Translations under genes and position numbers: made by a program
DNA from: CAIVAT01 sp037128705
Lineage (GTDB): Bacteria > Bacteroidota > Bacteroidia > Bacteroidales > FEN-979
Length of the DNA: 64,000 bases
Assembly: GCA_037128705.1 (NCBI GenBank)
Contig: JBAXVX010000004.1
Location: 101,095 to 165,094 of the forward strand
Reading direction: 5' to 3'
Notes under the pieces: model-generated
Database searches by the model: none
The model's input: only the letters and a program-made list of their open reading frames with translations
What the model was told of the DNA's origin: nothing
Shown: piece after piece, positions 31,786 through 40,140 of the stretch
Layout of the letters: each line of letters opens with the position of its first letter
Numbering within the stretch: the stretch's first letter is position 1

Positions 31786-34395
31786 TTTTGCTGCGAGAAT
31801 GGCCGTCTTTTTAATTGTTCTTATAGACCCGTCCGGGTGAGTGATTTCAATCAGCAAAACATAATAACCTATCGGTGCCTTGCTTCGTGATGCTGTCATC
31901 CCGTCCCAGACGAAAACTCCTTCACTGCCTGACAGGATATTGTTTGCCAGTTGCCTGATCAAACGCCCCTGGAAATCAAATACCCGGATATTCACAGAAC
32001 AATCCGGCTCTCTTTCACGGATGATGATGTTCAGCAAATCGTCGCGTCCGTCATTGTCGGGAGAGAAAATTTCTGGTTCAATGCTGATTTCCTGATCTGT
32101 GGCACCGGAAGTGGGGCGATGAGAGTTTTGGTAGCCCGGCGTGGCAAACCCAACTGTCTCCGCCGCCGAATGCCAGTTGGTTTTATCATCTGACGGCAGA
32201 TCCGGATTCGTGCGTTCCAGTGAAACGCCCTCCCTGGTAGCCAATAAAGGATAATGCATTTCTGGATTATACAGCATTTTGTCAATGATAACCAGGTTGT
32301 CTTTCCTCGCAAGAAGTACCGTCCCGGTATCATCTCCGAATGCCGGGAAACCGGTCATTCCTACAATGTTTTGCGACGACAACAATCTGTATCGTTCACA
32401 AATATCCGCTGGTTTGGAGGTCAAAGCAATATAATCTCCGGGGAACAACAGGTATCCTTTCGTCATCAAAGGGATTGAATTCGGGAGCATTCCCCCGGTG
32501 GTATCGCTGTCGGACAATACCAATGAACGCATATCTATGATTTTTTCCGATCGGTTGTACAACTCTACAAATCTGGCTCCTCCGTTGGCAGGATCAGATA
32601 AAAGTTCATTGATGACAATATCGTGACAAGAAACAGTATCAGGAATGGCAAACCGAAGTGTTGCCGTTGAATCACATTGGTTTCCCGAACAATCTTTCTG
32701 GCCTCCCGTTATATGTAGGAAATAAGTTACGCCTCTTTTAAACATCGTATTCAATAACAATTTTGCTGAAGAGAAATCCGGTGAAACCGGGATAACCTTG
32801 TCAGGGTTTACCACTCCGGCAGGGTAGTCCTCGAAGGGGCTGATGGACCAGTCCCTGACAGATTCCAATGAGCTGCTATCCATTGCTTCGGAAAAATAAA
32901 CCGTCAGGATGGAAGTATCTGAAACAATTGCTCTTACCGGGCAGGGTGCCTTCACATCGGGATTCGACCCTGAAATTGAATTGCCCCGGCCCGGAGTTCC
33001 GCCGGAGGCATCAATGGAAGCATTCCAGTTTTCACCGCAACCACATGGATTTAACGGATCAATCATCTCCAGCGACCAGCCTCCCTCCTCCTTAAATGAT
33101 CCCTGGTACCAGTCGGGACTGTAAGAAACAGAATGGATCACATGGTTCATAGAATCTTTCAGGACAAGGGTGGTTCCTTCGTTCGACAGGGAAGAGGAGG
33201 AGGTAAATAACACGGCACAGGAAGCATAACTTAAATAGACAGAGTCTTTCACTATGAGCAAAAATCCTTTGGGGGGCAGGATCATTGATTGGAAAACCTT
33301 TGAATAGTTTCCATAAGCGATTTTCCAACCTTTCAGATTAACCGGAATGGTGGTTCGGTTGAACAACTCAATATACTCGATATTTGGCAAATCAACCGGG
33401 GGATCCGGGTCTGCCATGATCTCATGAATAAGAATGTCATTGGATTTGGCACGATAGAAACAAAGTTGAAGTGTCGTATCGAATAGACGGTTCCCCGATA
33501 AATCCCGGATGTTCTGAATACGCAATGAATCAAACATACCCTCTGACAGGAACTCCTGAAAAAACAGGTTTACGCAGGATGGAATATGTAAATCAATCCT
33601 GACTGAATCTGGCCTGGCTCCGGTCGTAACCATCAGGTAATTTGACGAATTTTCTGCATCTTCTTTTAAAATGGATTCCGAAAAACTCAGCCTTACTGTG
33701 TTAGCTTTGGGCATTTCCTGTGAAAGTATTTTCGGTGGAATGGTATCATGAATGACCGGCCCTATATAAAAGTCGTCAAAAATATATTTCGTGGCATTGC
33801 TTGAAGTATACCGGCATAGGATACCAAACCACCGGGAGGATTGAAAGGTATCATCAAAAAATGATCCTTCAGAAACATAGTTGTATCCCCCGGTGGTGTC
33901 AACCATTGCATCCCACCATCCATCTTCATTGCGAATAATTTTTACCCGAAGGGTATTGGCAGAATGAACCGTTTTATACGATTTGAAACTAAATATCTTA
34001 TCCTTTTTGGTGCCTGTCTGCCTCACGACCGAAATAGAATCATCCATGCCGCCAACCTGGAGAAAATAACCATTCAGCTGTACCTGAAGTGCGCTGGTAT
34101 CAGAGGCCAGGTAAATCCTGGCAAAATTGTTGGACGAAGTGTTGAATGCCAGCTTTATCATGAAACTCCATTCGGTGTTGGTCATCCGTGCATTGTGGGT
34201 TACAAGAACTGAAGTATCGGTTCCGGTAGAATGAAGTTGGAGCTGCCGCGCAGAATTGACTTCAAATTGTGCTATATCACCTGTCCAGACTGGGTTTTCC
34301 GTGAAGTTCCCATCCGAAAAATCATCTTTGACCTGGCCTCTGGCTGTGTCAATAATGAAAACACAACAGACAATACATAAAAAAAACGTTTTCAT
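31780..34395 (-). CDS. Large secreted protein with lamin-tail domains and gliding-type C-terminus
   Basis: An 871-residue exported protein. The signal peptide is residues 1-20 (MKTFFLCIVCCVFIIDTARG). A beta-rich N-terminal region of about 210 residues resembles a concanavalin-like lectin fold. Two lamin-tail domains follow (ILIHEIMADPDPPVDLPNIE and IVINELLSDPANGGARFVE), separated by Ig-like segments such as LTVYFSEAMDSSSL. The end (FSPDNDGRDDLLNI, then VRVFDFQGRLIRQL-type strands) is a gliding-motility/FlgD-like C-terminal domain of the kind exported by type IX secretion. The function is unknown, probably surface adhesion. Confidence 0.85.
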   Translation of the reverse strand: MKTFFLCIVCCVFIIDTARGQVKDDFSDGNFTENPVWTGDIAQFEVNSARQLQLHSTGTDTSVLVTHNARMTNTEWSFMIKLAFNTSSNNFARIYLASDTSALQVQLNGYFLQVGGMDDSISVVRQTGTKKDKIFSFKSYKTVHSANTLRVKIIRNEDGWWDAMVDTTGGYNYVSEGSFFDDTFQSSRWFGILCRYTSSNATKYIFDDFYIGPVIHDTIPPKILSQEMPKANTVRLSFSESILKEDAENSSNYLMVTTGARPDSVRIDLHIPSCVNLFFQEFLSEGMFDSLRIQNIRDLSGNRLFDTTLQLCFYRAKSNDILIHEIMADPDPPVDLPNIEYIELFNRTTIPVNLKGWKIAYGNYSKVFQSMILPPKGFLLIVKDSVYLSYASCAVLFTSSSSLSNEGTTLVLKDSMNHVIHSVSYSPDWYQGSFKEEGGWSLEMIDPLNPCGCGENWNASIDASGGTPGRGNSISGSNPDVKAPCPVRAIVSDTSILTVYFSEAMDSSSLESVRDWSISPFEDYPAGVVNPDKVIPVSPDFSSAKLLLNTMFKRGVTYFLHITGGQKDCSGNQCDSTATLRFAIPDTVSCHDIVINELLSDPANGGARFVELYNRSEKIIDMRSLVLSDSDTTGGMLPNSIPLMTKGYLLFPGDYIALTSKPADICERYRLLSSQNIVGMTGFPAFGDDTGTVLLARKDNLVIIDKMLYNPEMHYPLLATREGVSLERTNPDLPSDDKTNWHSAAETVGFATPGYQNSHRPTSGATDQEISIEPEIFSPDNDGRDDLLNIIIREREPDCSVNIRVFDFQGRLIRQLANNILSGSEGVFVWDGMTASRSKAPIGYYVLLIEITHPDGSIRTIKKTAILAAKL

Positions 34396-34504
34396 ACCTG
34401 ATCTTTTCTGCTTAATCAGGAATTAGACAAAAAGTGACCGGTTTTTTTAAGAAAATTCAAATTCGTCAACCATTTCCTTCATCGCTGTTTAGCTGTTTTT
34501 CCTA

Positions 34505-34512
34505 TATCTTTG
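34505..34512 (+). promoter_or_regulatory. -7 element for asd
   Basis: TATCTTTG, a perfect TAnnTTTG element, lies 15 bases before the ATG at 34528. It overlaps the in-frame TTG at 34510, which argues against that upstream start. Confidence 0.6.
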
Positions 34513-34527
34513 CAAAAAATATTGATT

Positions 34528-35523
34528 ATGAAACTGGCAGTTGTCGGCGCAACCGGGCTTGTTGGAAGAGAGATCCTCAAGGTCCTTGATGAACATCATA
34601 TTTATCCTGACCCATTCATACCTGTTGCCTCTCCTAAATCTTCAGGACTTCCGCTGACCTTCAACAACCATCGTTATTTTATTCACACGCATGAGCAGGC
34701 TATTGCCGAAAAGCCGGATGTCGCTATATTTTCGGCAGGAGGGGCCACTTCAAAGGAATGGGCGCCGCGATATGCTGCCGCAGGTATTACGGTAATAGAT
34801 AATTCGTCAGCATGGCGCATGGATCCTGAGATTCCGCTGATAGTTCCGGAAATCAATGCATCCATCCTGACCAGGAATCATAAAATTATTGCAAACCCGA
34901 ACTGTTCGACCATTCAACTGGTCCTGGTCCTGGCTCCCCTTCATGCAAAATATAAAATCAAACGGATTGTGGCAGCCACCTACCAATCGGTGACGGGTAC
35001 CGGCGCCAGGGCTGTGAAGCAACTTGAAAACGAACGAAAAGGGATTCAGGGCGAGATGGTATACCCGTACCCGATCGATCTGAACCTTTTTCCCCATGGA
35101 GGTGATTTTCTCGAAAACGGATATACCTCCGAGGAGATGAAACTGGTCAATGAAACCCATAAAATACTCAATGATTATTCGATCAGGATCACAGCCACCA
35201 TCGTCAGGGTTCCTGTGATGGGAGGACATTCTGAAGCCATTAATCTGGAGTTTGAACGTGATTTTTCAGTCGACGATATTTTTTCCATTTTTAATAATTC
35301 TCCGGGAATTATTTTGCGTGATGATGTTAAACACAATATCTACCCAATGCCGCTGGAGGCTGCCGGCAGGGATGAGGTTTTTGTTGGCAGAATCCGCCGT
35401 GATGAATCGCAGCCCAACGCCCTGAACCTTTTTATCGTTGCCGATAATCTGCGCAAGGGGGCTGCCACAAATGCCGTACAGATTGCCGAATACCTTCAGT
35501 TAAAAAATCTGCTCGGCAGTTGA
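34528..35523 (+). CDS. asd: Aspartate-semialdehyde dehydrogenase
   Basis: A 331-residue enzyme that reduces aspartyl phosphate to aspartate semialdehyde with NADPH, on the route to lysine, diaminopimelate, threonine and methionine. The N-terminal NADP-binding motif is VVGATGLVGREIL. The catalytic Cys126 lies in IANPNCSTIQLV, and QSVTGTGARA and VPVMGGHSEA are conserved substrate-site segments. The ATG at 34528 is used because a promoter lies just upstream. It stands alone, and its stop codon forms part of an FNR-like palindrome in front of the next gene. Confidence 0.95.
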   Translation: MKLAVVGATGLVGREILKVLDEHHIYPDPFIPVASPKSSGLPLTFNNHRYFIHTHEQAIAEKPDVAIFSAGGATSKEWAPRYAAAGITVIDNSSAWRMDPEIPLIVPEINASILTRNHKIIANPNCSTIQLVLVLAPLHAKYKIKRIVAATYQSVTGTGARAVKQLENERKGIQGEMVYPYPIDLNLFPHGGDFLENGYTSEEMKLVNETHKILNDYSIRITATIVRVPVMGGHSEAINLEFERDFSVDDIFSIFNNSPGIILRDDVKHNIYPMPLEAAGRDEVFVGRIRRDESQPNALNLFIVADNLRKGAATNAVQIAEYLQLKNLLGS

Positions 35524-35533
35524 TATATCTCAA
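35520..35533. promoter_or_regulatory. FNR-like palindrome 1
   Basis: TTGATATATCTCAA fits TTGAT-N4-ATCAA with one mismatch. It overlaps the asd stop codon and lies upstream of the FNR-like regulator gene, about 73 bases before its expected transcription start. Confidence 0.6.
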
Positions 35534-35563
35534 GTTTCCGATTGATAAAAGTGATAGAATAAA

Positions 35564-35577
35564 TTGCTTTATATCAA
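35564..35577. promoter_or_regulatory. FNR-like palindrome 2
   Basis: TTGCTTTATATCAA fits TTGAT-N4-ATCAA with one mismatch. It lies close to the -33 region of the regulator's promoter, a position suited to autorepression. Confidence 0.5.
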
Positions 35578-35585
35578 TTTTATGT

Positions 35586-35593
35586 TATCTTTG
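35586..35593 (+). promoter_or_regulatory. -7 element for the FNR-like regulator
   Basis: TATCTTTG matches TAnnTTTG and sits 39 bases before the ATG at 35632. Confidence 0.6.
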
Positions 35594-35631
35594 TCTGCCT
35601 TTTAAAAAAAGGTAAAGGGCAGTCATCATCA

Positions 35632-36327
35632 ATGGTAAACAAAATACAGCATACTTCCAATTGCACAGATTGTAACTGCAAGGCTTCCATTTTTAATAGT
35701 TTGAGCCCCTTTGAACTCGAACTGATTAACGGAAGCCGGTTTCAGGTGAATTATAAAGCTGGAGAAATTATTTTCAAACAAGGCACTCCGTCGCCCTATT
35801 TCGTTTGTATCACCTCGGGGCTTGCCAAAATTTATATTGAGGGTTACGGGAAAAACCTCATCCTTGCACTGATTAAACCTATTGATTATATCTTCGGCCC
35901 GGGAATCTATGTGGATAACCGTCACTATTATTCTGCTGCTGCTGTTGAAGATTGTACAGCCTGCCTTGTTGACGTAGCTGTTTTTAAAAAACTGATTCGC
36001 GAAAATCCTGATTTTGCTGAAGAATTCATTAAACGGGTTTCGCTTCAGTCGATCTTTAACTTCGACCAGGTGATCAGCCTCACCCAGAAACAGATGCACG
36101 GACGCATTGCTGATGTAATTTTTTACCTTTCCGATAAAATCTATTGTCAGAATCCTTTTGAAATGACCATCTCCCGCCAAGATCTGGCCGATCTCTCGGG
36201 CATGTCAAAAGAAAGTGCCATCAGGATCTTAAAAGAATTCAAAGAGGAGGGCATTCTGACAACCTCCGGGAATACCATGGAGATCCTGAATATAAAACAA
36301 CTTCGCCAGATCAGTGAGACAGGCTGA
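35632..36327 (+). CDS. Crp/Fnr-family regulator with FNR-like cysteines
   Basis: A 231-residue regulator: a cyclic-nucleotide-binding-fold sensor domain (residues about 25-150) and a C-terminal winged helix. Cys11, Cys14 and Cys16 (NCTDCNC) plus Cys108 or Cys111 in EDCTAC give the number and placement expected for an oxygen-labile [4Fe-4S] cluster as in FNR, although the spacing differs. The recognition helix (SKESAIRILKEF) aligns with FNR ETVSRLLGRF and keeps the Glu and Arg that read TTGAT. FNR-like palindromes lie upstream of this gene and of the cytochrome locus, so it is the likely anaerobic regulator of both. Confidence 0.9.
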   Translation: MVNKIQHTSNCTDCNCKASIFNSLSPFELELINGSRFQVNYKAGEIIFKQGTPSPYFVCITSGLAKIYIEGYGKNLILALIKPIDYIFGPGIYVDNRHYYSAAAVEDCTACLVDVAVFKKLIRENPDFAEEFIKRVSLQSIFNFDQVISLTQKQMHGRIADVIFYLSDKIYCQNPFEMTISRQDLADLSGMSKESAIRILKEFKEEGILTTSGNTMEILNIKQLRQISETG

Positions 36328-36416
36328 TAAAGAATTCACAGTCGCTTCATTTTTCTTCCTCTTTTCACCTGTTTCAATTCCGGAATTTTCCAATTACATA
36401 TATATCTATATGATGA

Positions 36417-36430
36417 TTGATATATGTCAA
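36417..36430. promoter_or_regulatory. FNR-like palindrome 3
   Basis: TTGATATATGTCAA, one mismatch from TTGAT-N4-ATCAA, in the 247-base gap ahead of the first cytochrome gene. Its centre is 21 bases from the next site, two turns of the helix. Confidence 0.65.
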
Positions 36431-36437
36431 CGAAGAA

Positions 36438-36451
36438 TTGAGATATATCAG
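36438..36451. promoter_or_regulatory. FNR-like palindrome 4
   Basis: TTGAGATATATCAG. Its reverse complement CTGATATATCTCAA differs by one base from palindrome 1. It pairs with site 3 on the same face of the DNA. A possible -7 element, TATTTTTG, lies at 36507-36514. Confidence 0.65.
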
Positions 36452-36574
36452 TTATTATATTAACAAATCTCACCAACTTATTAACAGAGTCCTTGATAAT
36501 CTTCGATATTTTTGTTTCCGAAACAATTTGCACAAGTTGTCAGCTGCATAAACGTATTTATTAACAAAAACTGT

Positions 36575-37930
36575 ATGAGTATGAAAAATTTACAAAAGTT
36601 TATTTTCGCTGCGGGAATGATGATCGCAGCAACCTGTTTCTTGTTTACCTCCTGTACCAAGGAAGGCCCACAAGGCACACAAGGTCTTGCAGGTAAAGAT
36701 GGAACAAACGGAACAAACGGAACCAATGGGAAAGATGCCAATGAAACCTGCAAAATTTGTCATACCGCTACAATGGTTGACAGGATTGCAGTAGAATTTC
36801 AAATGGCAAAGCATTCATGGGGAGCTGCCGCATTCGAAGAATCAGGAAATGCCGGTTGTGCGCCCTGTCATGAGCAAAAAGGCTTTGTTTATGTTTGTCA
36901 GAATAACACCTCTTCCGAATTCGCTTTTAGCGGTGGAAAATGGGTAAATAAATATGCTGCTGACGCTGCCAATGCATTTGGTGAAATCGGTTGCTGGACC
37001 TGCCACAGCAGCTTGCATACCACTTATGGGGCATCAGATATTGCACTTACCACTACAGCTCCTATTTCCATGACCATGTGGGCAGGGGCCAAAACAATTG
37101 ATCTGCCCGCCGATAGCGGAAGTGGCAATTTATGCGCTAAATGTCATCAGCCACGCCCTATGACTTGCGGATACGATCCGGCCGGCAGAGTATTGAACTA
37201 TGACTCCCTGAAAAATTTCCCCTTGGCTATCCAGTATGATTCAACTGCCGGGGTAACAAATCACGGTGTGAAACCTTCTTACAGGACGCACATTCATTAT
37301 GGCGCCGTGGGTGGAGTATATGCAGGGGTTGGTGCAATTGAATTTCCAGGCACAATGGCTTATGGCAATTCATACCATACTACCCATGCTTCCTGCGTTG
37401 ATTGCCATATGGCAAATCCGATGACAGGTATTGCCGGGGGTCACTCATTTAATGTCAGGAATGCGAGAGAAGCTGCTTTGGGTAGTGGTACAACATGGAA
37501 TTTTAATGGCTGTAACGTTACGGATTGCCATGCAGCCGACCCATTAAGTAAAACCCATGCCAAATGGGTTAACACCAGAACTACGGTTCAAACATTGCTG
37601 AATCAACTGGCTGACAAGATTAACGCTGCCGGTGGTGGACATGACATTCTGCACAGGGATGCCTCCTCATCAAATTTATGGTGGGGTTTGACCACAAACA
37701 ATTATGACGGCTACCTTGATATCTATGACGCAGCTTCAAATCCAGGTGGATATTGGAAAATGAGTGGACAATCACAACCTAAATTCCCAAAATTATTGAA
37801 TGTTCAGATGGGAGCCCTTATCAATTTCCAGTTCTGCTTAAGAGAATACAGTCTGGGTATTCACAACACTTCCTATGTAACAGCCCTTATGACCAATTCA
37901 ATCAAAGCATTGAACGACGCCGGTCTGTAA
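36575..37930 (+). CDS. Multiheme cytochrome c lipoprotein (six heme-type motifs) with collagen-like linker
   Basis: A 451-residue protein. The signal ends in the lipobox FTSC (Cys27). Residues 31-54 are eight Gly-X-Y triplets, a collagen-like spacer. Five CXXCH motifs follow (Cys59, 95, 140, 187, 274), then a CX4CH motif (CNVTDCH, Cys313), so up to six hemes. Several free His could be distal ligands. The C-terminal ~130 residues carry no heme. It is probably an outer-membrane-anchored electron carrier. The ATG at 36575 is chosen, and the one at 36581 is equally possible. It is the first gene of the cytochrome locus and is followed by its own terminator. Confidence 0.88.
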   Translation: MSMKNLQKFIFAAGMMIAATCFLFTSCTKEGPQGTQGLAGKDGTNGTNGTNGKDANETCKICHTATMVDRIAVEFQMAKHSWGAAAFEESGNAGCAPCHEQKGFVYVCQNNTSSEFAFSGGKWVNKYAADAANAFGEIGCWTCHSSLHTTYGASDIALTTTAPISMTMWAGAKTIDLPADSGSGNLCAKCHQPRPMTCGYDPAGRVLNYDSLKNFPLAIQYDSTAGVTNHGVKPSYRTHIHYGAVGGVYAGVGAIEFPGTMAYGNSYHTTHASCVDCHMANPMTGIAGGHSFNVRNAREAALGSGTTWNFNGCNVTDCHAADPLSKTHAKWVNTRTTVQTLLNQLADKINAAGGGHDILHRDASSSNLWWGLTTNNYDGYLDIYDAASNPGGYWKMSGQSQPKFPKLLNVQMGALINFQFCLREYSLGIHNTSYVTALMTNSIKALNDAGL

Positions 37931-37946
37931 AAAGGTATATGATCAG

Positions 37947-37979
37947 AAAAAAGGCTTCAGTAATCCTGAAGCCTTTTTT
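37947..37979 (+). terminator. Rho-independent terminator after the hexaheme lipoprotein gene
   Basis: AAAAAAGGCTTCAG (37947-37960), a five-base loop and CTGAAGCCTTTTTT (37966-37979). It would stop most transcripts after the first gene of the cytochrome locus. I see no clear TAnnTTTG promoter between it and the next gene. Confidence 0.88.
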
Positions 37980-38063
37980 ACGATTAACAAATAATCACCA
38001 GTTTTTTGCTTCACAAGAACCAATAATTAGTGAATAATTAATCCTCAACAAAAAAAATTGATT

Positions 38064-38456
38064 ATGCAAATTAGAGCGTTGAAAAAAGTGATCACAATTC
38101 TATCTGTGATTTTTATCCTTTCTGCCTGTTCAAAGGATTCCATTGTGCCTGATCCGCCTACACCTCCTCCTCCTCCTCCCGTGCCTGGTCAAATAAGTTA
38201 TGCGGGTGAAATACAGCCCATTTTTACAGCAGATTGTATTCGTTGTCATGGGGTGGGAATGGTTCCTCCGATTTTAGTAGAAGGTAAATCCTACCTGTCG
38301 TTGATGAATACGCCCGATATGGTTATTGTCGCAGCTCCTGGTAATAGCATCCTTTACCGGAAAATGTCCTCTGGAGGTAGCATGGCAGCATATTGCACAA
38401 AGGCAAATGCCGATTCAGTTTACAAATGGATCAGTCAGGGAGCTAAAAACAATTAA
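38064..38456 (+). CDS. Monoheme cytochrome c-like lipoprotein
   Basis: A 130-residue lipoprotein: lipobox LSAC (Cys22), then a Pro-rich spacer (residues about 28-42, with six consecutive Pro). A small cytochrome domain begins ISYAGEIQPIFTADCIRCHG, with one CXXCH motif. A Met in the KMSSGGSM segment may be the sixth heme ligand. This IQPIF..C..CHG type is common in surface or periplasmic cytochromes. The TTG at 38058 is in frame, but the ATG at 38064 is preferred. It precedes the barrel gene and may be a surface or periplasmic relay. Confidence 0.85.
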   Translation: MQIRALKKVITILSVIFILSACSKDSIVPDPPTPPPPPPVPGQISYAGEIQPIFTADCIRCHGVGMVPPILVEGKSYLSLMNTPDMVIVAAPGNSILYRKMSSGGSMAAYCTKANADSVYKWISQGAKNN

Positions 38457-38479
38457 TTGATCATTCACCTTAATACTTA

Positions 38480-39568
38480 ATGGAAATGCATAAATATACT
38501 ATGGGTAATATGAGACGATTATTTCTCGGTTTCATCTTGATGATGAGTAGTGTTGGCGTGGTTTTTGCACAGGACTCGATTCCGGCTCAACCCACCCGGA
38601 AACCTTTGGAAAAGGCTCCTTTTGAAAGCGGTTATTTCATTGCAGACAAAACCGTCTCGCTTCCTCCTGCAAGAACCCTTGAAGCAGTGATCCAACACGA
38701 CTTTGGAACGATTCAGGAACATTGGTCCGACATTTATGGACTATGGGGGTCTTCCAATATTCGGATTGGGTTAAATTACACGATTACAAAAGATTTGCAG
38801 GTTGGGTTCGGAACAACGAAGCTTAAAATGCTCCAGGATTTCAGCATAAAATATATCATTGCCCGCCAACGAAAAGGTGGTTTCCCGCTCACAATCACCT
38901 TTTATGGGAATGTTGCACTGAATGCAAGCAATAAATCCACTCTTGGAAATAATAAGTTAGCATCAGATCTCGATTTTAACTCTATTGTAAAAGATACAGC
39001 TTTCCAGAGAAGTATCGCAAATCAGGTCATACAGAACGATACAAATTATGGTTTAAACTATATTACCTACAACCAGGCAAGCGGGCTTAACGGGCACAAT
39101 AATTCAGATCTTGGTTCTTTGTTTGACCAAACTTTTAAAGCATCCTACAGGTTTTCTTATTTTGCCGAATTTATGTTCGCACGCAGGTTTTGCAAAGAGT
39201 TTTCAGCCCAGTTGGGAATTTCTTGGGTACATTACAATCTTGTTGATTTTTCCGAGATGAGTAACAATCATGTCAATGGCATGATAAATGACAACATCAA
39301 CATTTCCGGAATTGGTAAACTCAAAATTAGTCCGCAAACTTCAGTCATGTTGAGCTATTCTCAATCCGTCTTCACCTATCTGAATACCGCTCCCTGGCCT
39401 AATATGGGTATTGGCGTGGAAATTTCAACCAGCACCCATGCATTCCAGATCTTCCTGACAGCTGCCAATGGGCTCATCCCCCAGGAAGTATCGATGTATA
39501 ATCAAAACAATTTTTATAATGGGGCTATTCTTCTTGGATTTAACATAACCCGATTGTGGACCTTTTAA
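38480..39568 (+). CDS. DUF5777-type outer-membrane beta-barrel protein
   Basis: A 362-residue protein with a signal peptide (RRLFLGFILMMSSVGVVFAQ). A short segment follows, then many alternating strands (LEAVIQHDFGTIQEHW, NIRIGLNYTITKDLQVGFGTT, YRFSYFAEFMFARRF, MLSYSQSVFTYL) and a C-terminal LGFNITRLWTF ending in Phe, as barrels do. It matches the DUF5777 family, predicted outer-membrane barrels of unknown role. ATG codons at 38480, 38486, 38501 and 38510 are all possible, and the last gives the shortest signal peptide. Flanked by cytochrome genes, it could be the pore of an electron conduit (inference). Confidence 0.82.
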   Translation: MEMHKYTMGNMRRLFLGFILMMSSVGVVFAQDSIPAQPTRKPLEKAPFESGYFIADKTVSLPPARTLEAVIQHDFGTIQEHWSDIYGLWGSSNIRIGLNYTITKDLQVGFGTTKLKMLQDFSIKYIIARQRKGGFPLTITFYGNVALNASNKSTLGNNKLASDLDFNSIVKDTAFQRSIANQVIQNDTNYGLNYITYNQASGLNGHNNSDLGSLFDQTFKASYRFSYFAEFMFARRFCKEFSAQLGISWVHYNLVDFSEMSNNHVNGMINDNINISGIGKLKISPQTSVMLSYSQSVFTYLNTAPWPNMGIGVEISTSTHAFQIFLTAANGLIPQEVSMYNQNNFYNGAILLGFNITRLWTF

Positions 39569-39616
39569 AGTTCATAAAACCAAAAATAAATTGTTTAACT
39601 AATTAAACGAATAACT

Positions 39617-40030
39617 ATGAAAACAACACAAAAAATCGCAACGATTATGGTTACTGCACTTATTGCTGTGGTATTCCTCTTTGGCAATGCAGTTCAGGCA
39701 CAGGCAAAAGCAAAACCATGGCCGGTCCCTGATAAAGACAAAGCATTGAAAGCACCTGCAAAGGCAGATGTAGCTTCCGGCAAAGACCTATGGGCAAAGC
39801 ATTGCAAATCATGCCACGGAAGTAAAGGATTGGGCGATGGTCCAAAAGCCGCATCCTTGAAGACTTTCCCGGGCGATTTCTCATCAGCTGCCTTCCAGGC
39901 TTCTACTGATGGTGAAATTTTTTATCGTACCGATAAAGGCCGCGATGAAATGCCGGCATACGAAAAGAAAATTCCAGAAGCAACCGATCGCTGGGCCTTG
40001 GTTGCTTTCATGCGTACACTGAAAAAGTAA
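39617..40030 (+). CDS. Periplasmic class I cytochrome c
   Basis: A 137-residue exported cytochrome. The signal peptide ends near AQAKAK (residue ~31). One heme motif, CKSCHGSKGLGDGP, lies near residue 63, and the likely Met ligand is in DEMPAYEKKI. The C-terminal helix is WALVAFMRTL. It is a soluble one-heme carrier, placed between the outer-membrane barrel gene and the inner-membrane heptaheme gene, which fits a shuttle across the periplasm. A weak hairpin terminator follows. Confidence 0.92.
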   Translation: MKTTQKIATIMVTALIAVVFLFGNAVQAQAKAKPWPVPDKDKALKAPAKADVASGKDLWAKHCKSCHGSKGLGDGPKAASLKTFPGDFSSAAFQASTDGEIFYRTDKGRDEMPAYEKKIPEATDRWALVAFMRTLKK

Positions 40031-40058
40031 CTGCATGTTGATGCTCAAATGATTCACC

Positions 40059-40104
40059 AAATGGGTGTTAGCGGGAAATCCCCTGTTGGCACCCATTTCT
40101 TTTT
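40059..40104 (+). terminator. Possible weak terminator between cytochrome genes
   Basis: AAATGGGTG (40059-40067) pairs with CACCCATTT (40090-40098) around a 22-base loop that can fold further (GGG/CCC). CTTTTTC follows. It could partly separate the upstream conduit genes from the inner-membrane genes. Confidence 0.5.
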
Positions 40105-40140
40105 CTATTACAACCCGATTCACACGCCACAAACAATACT

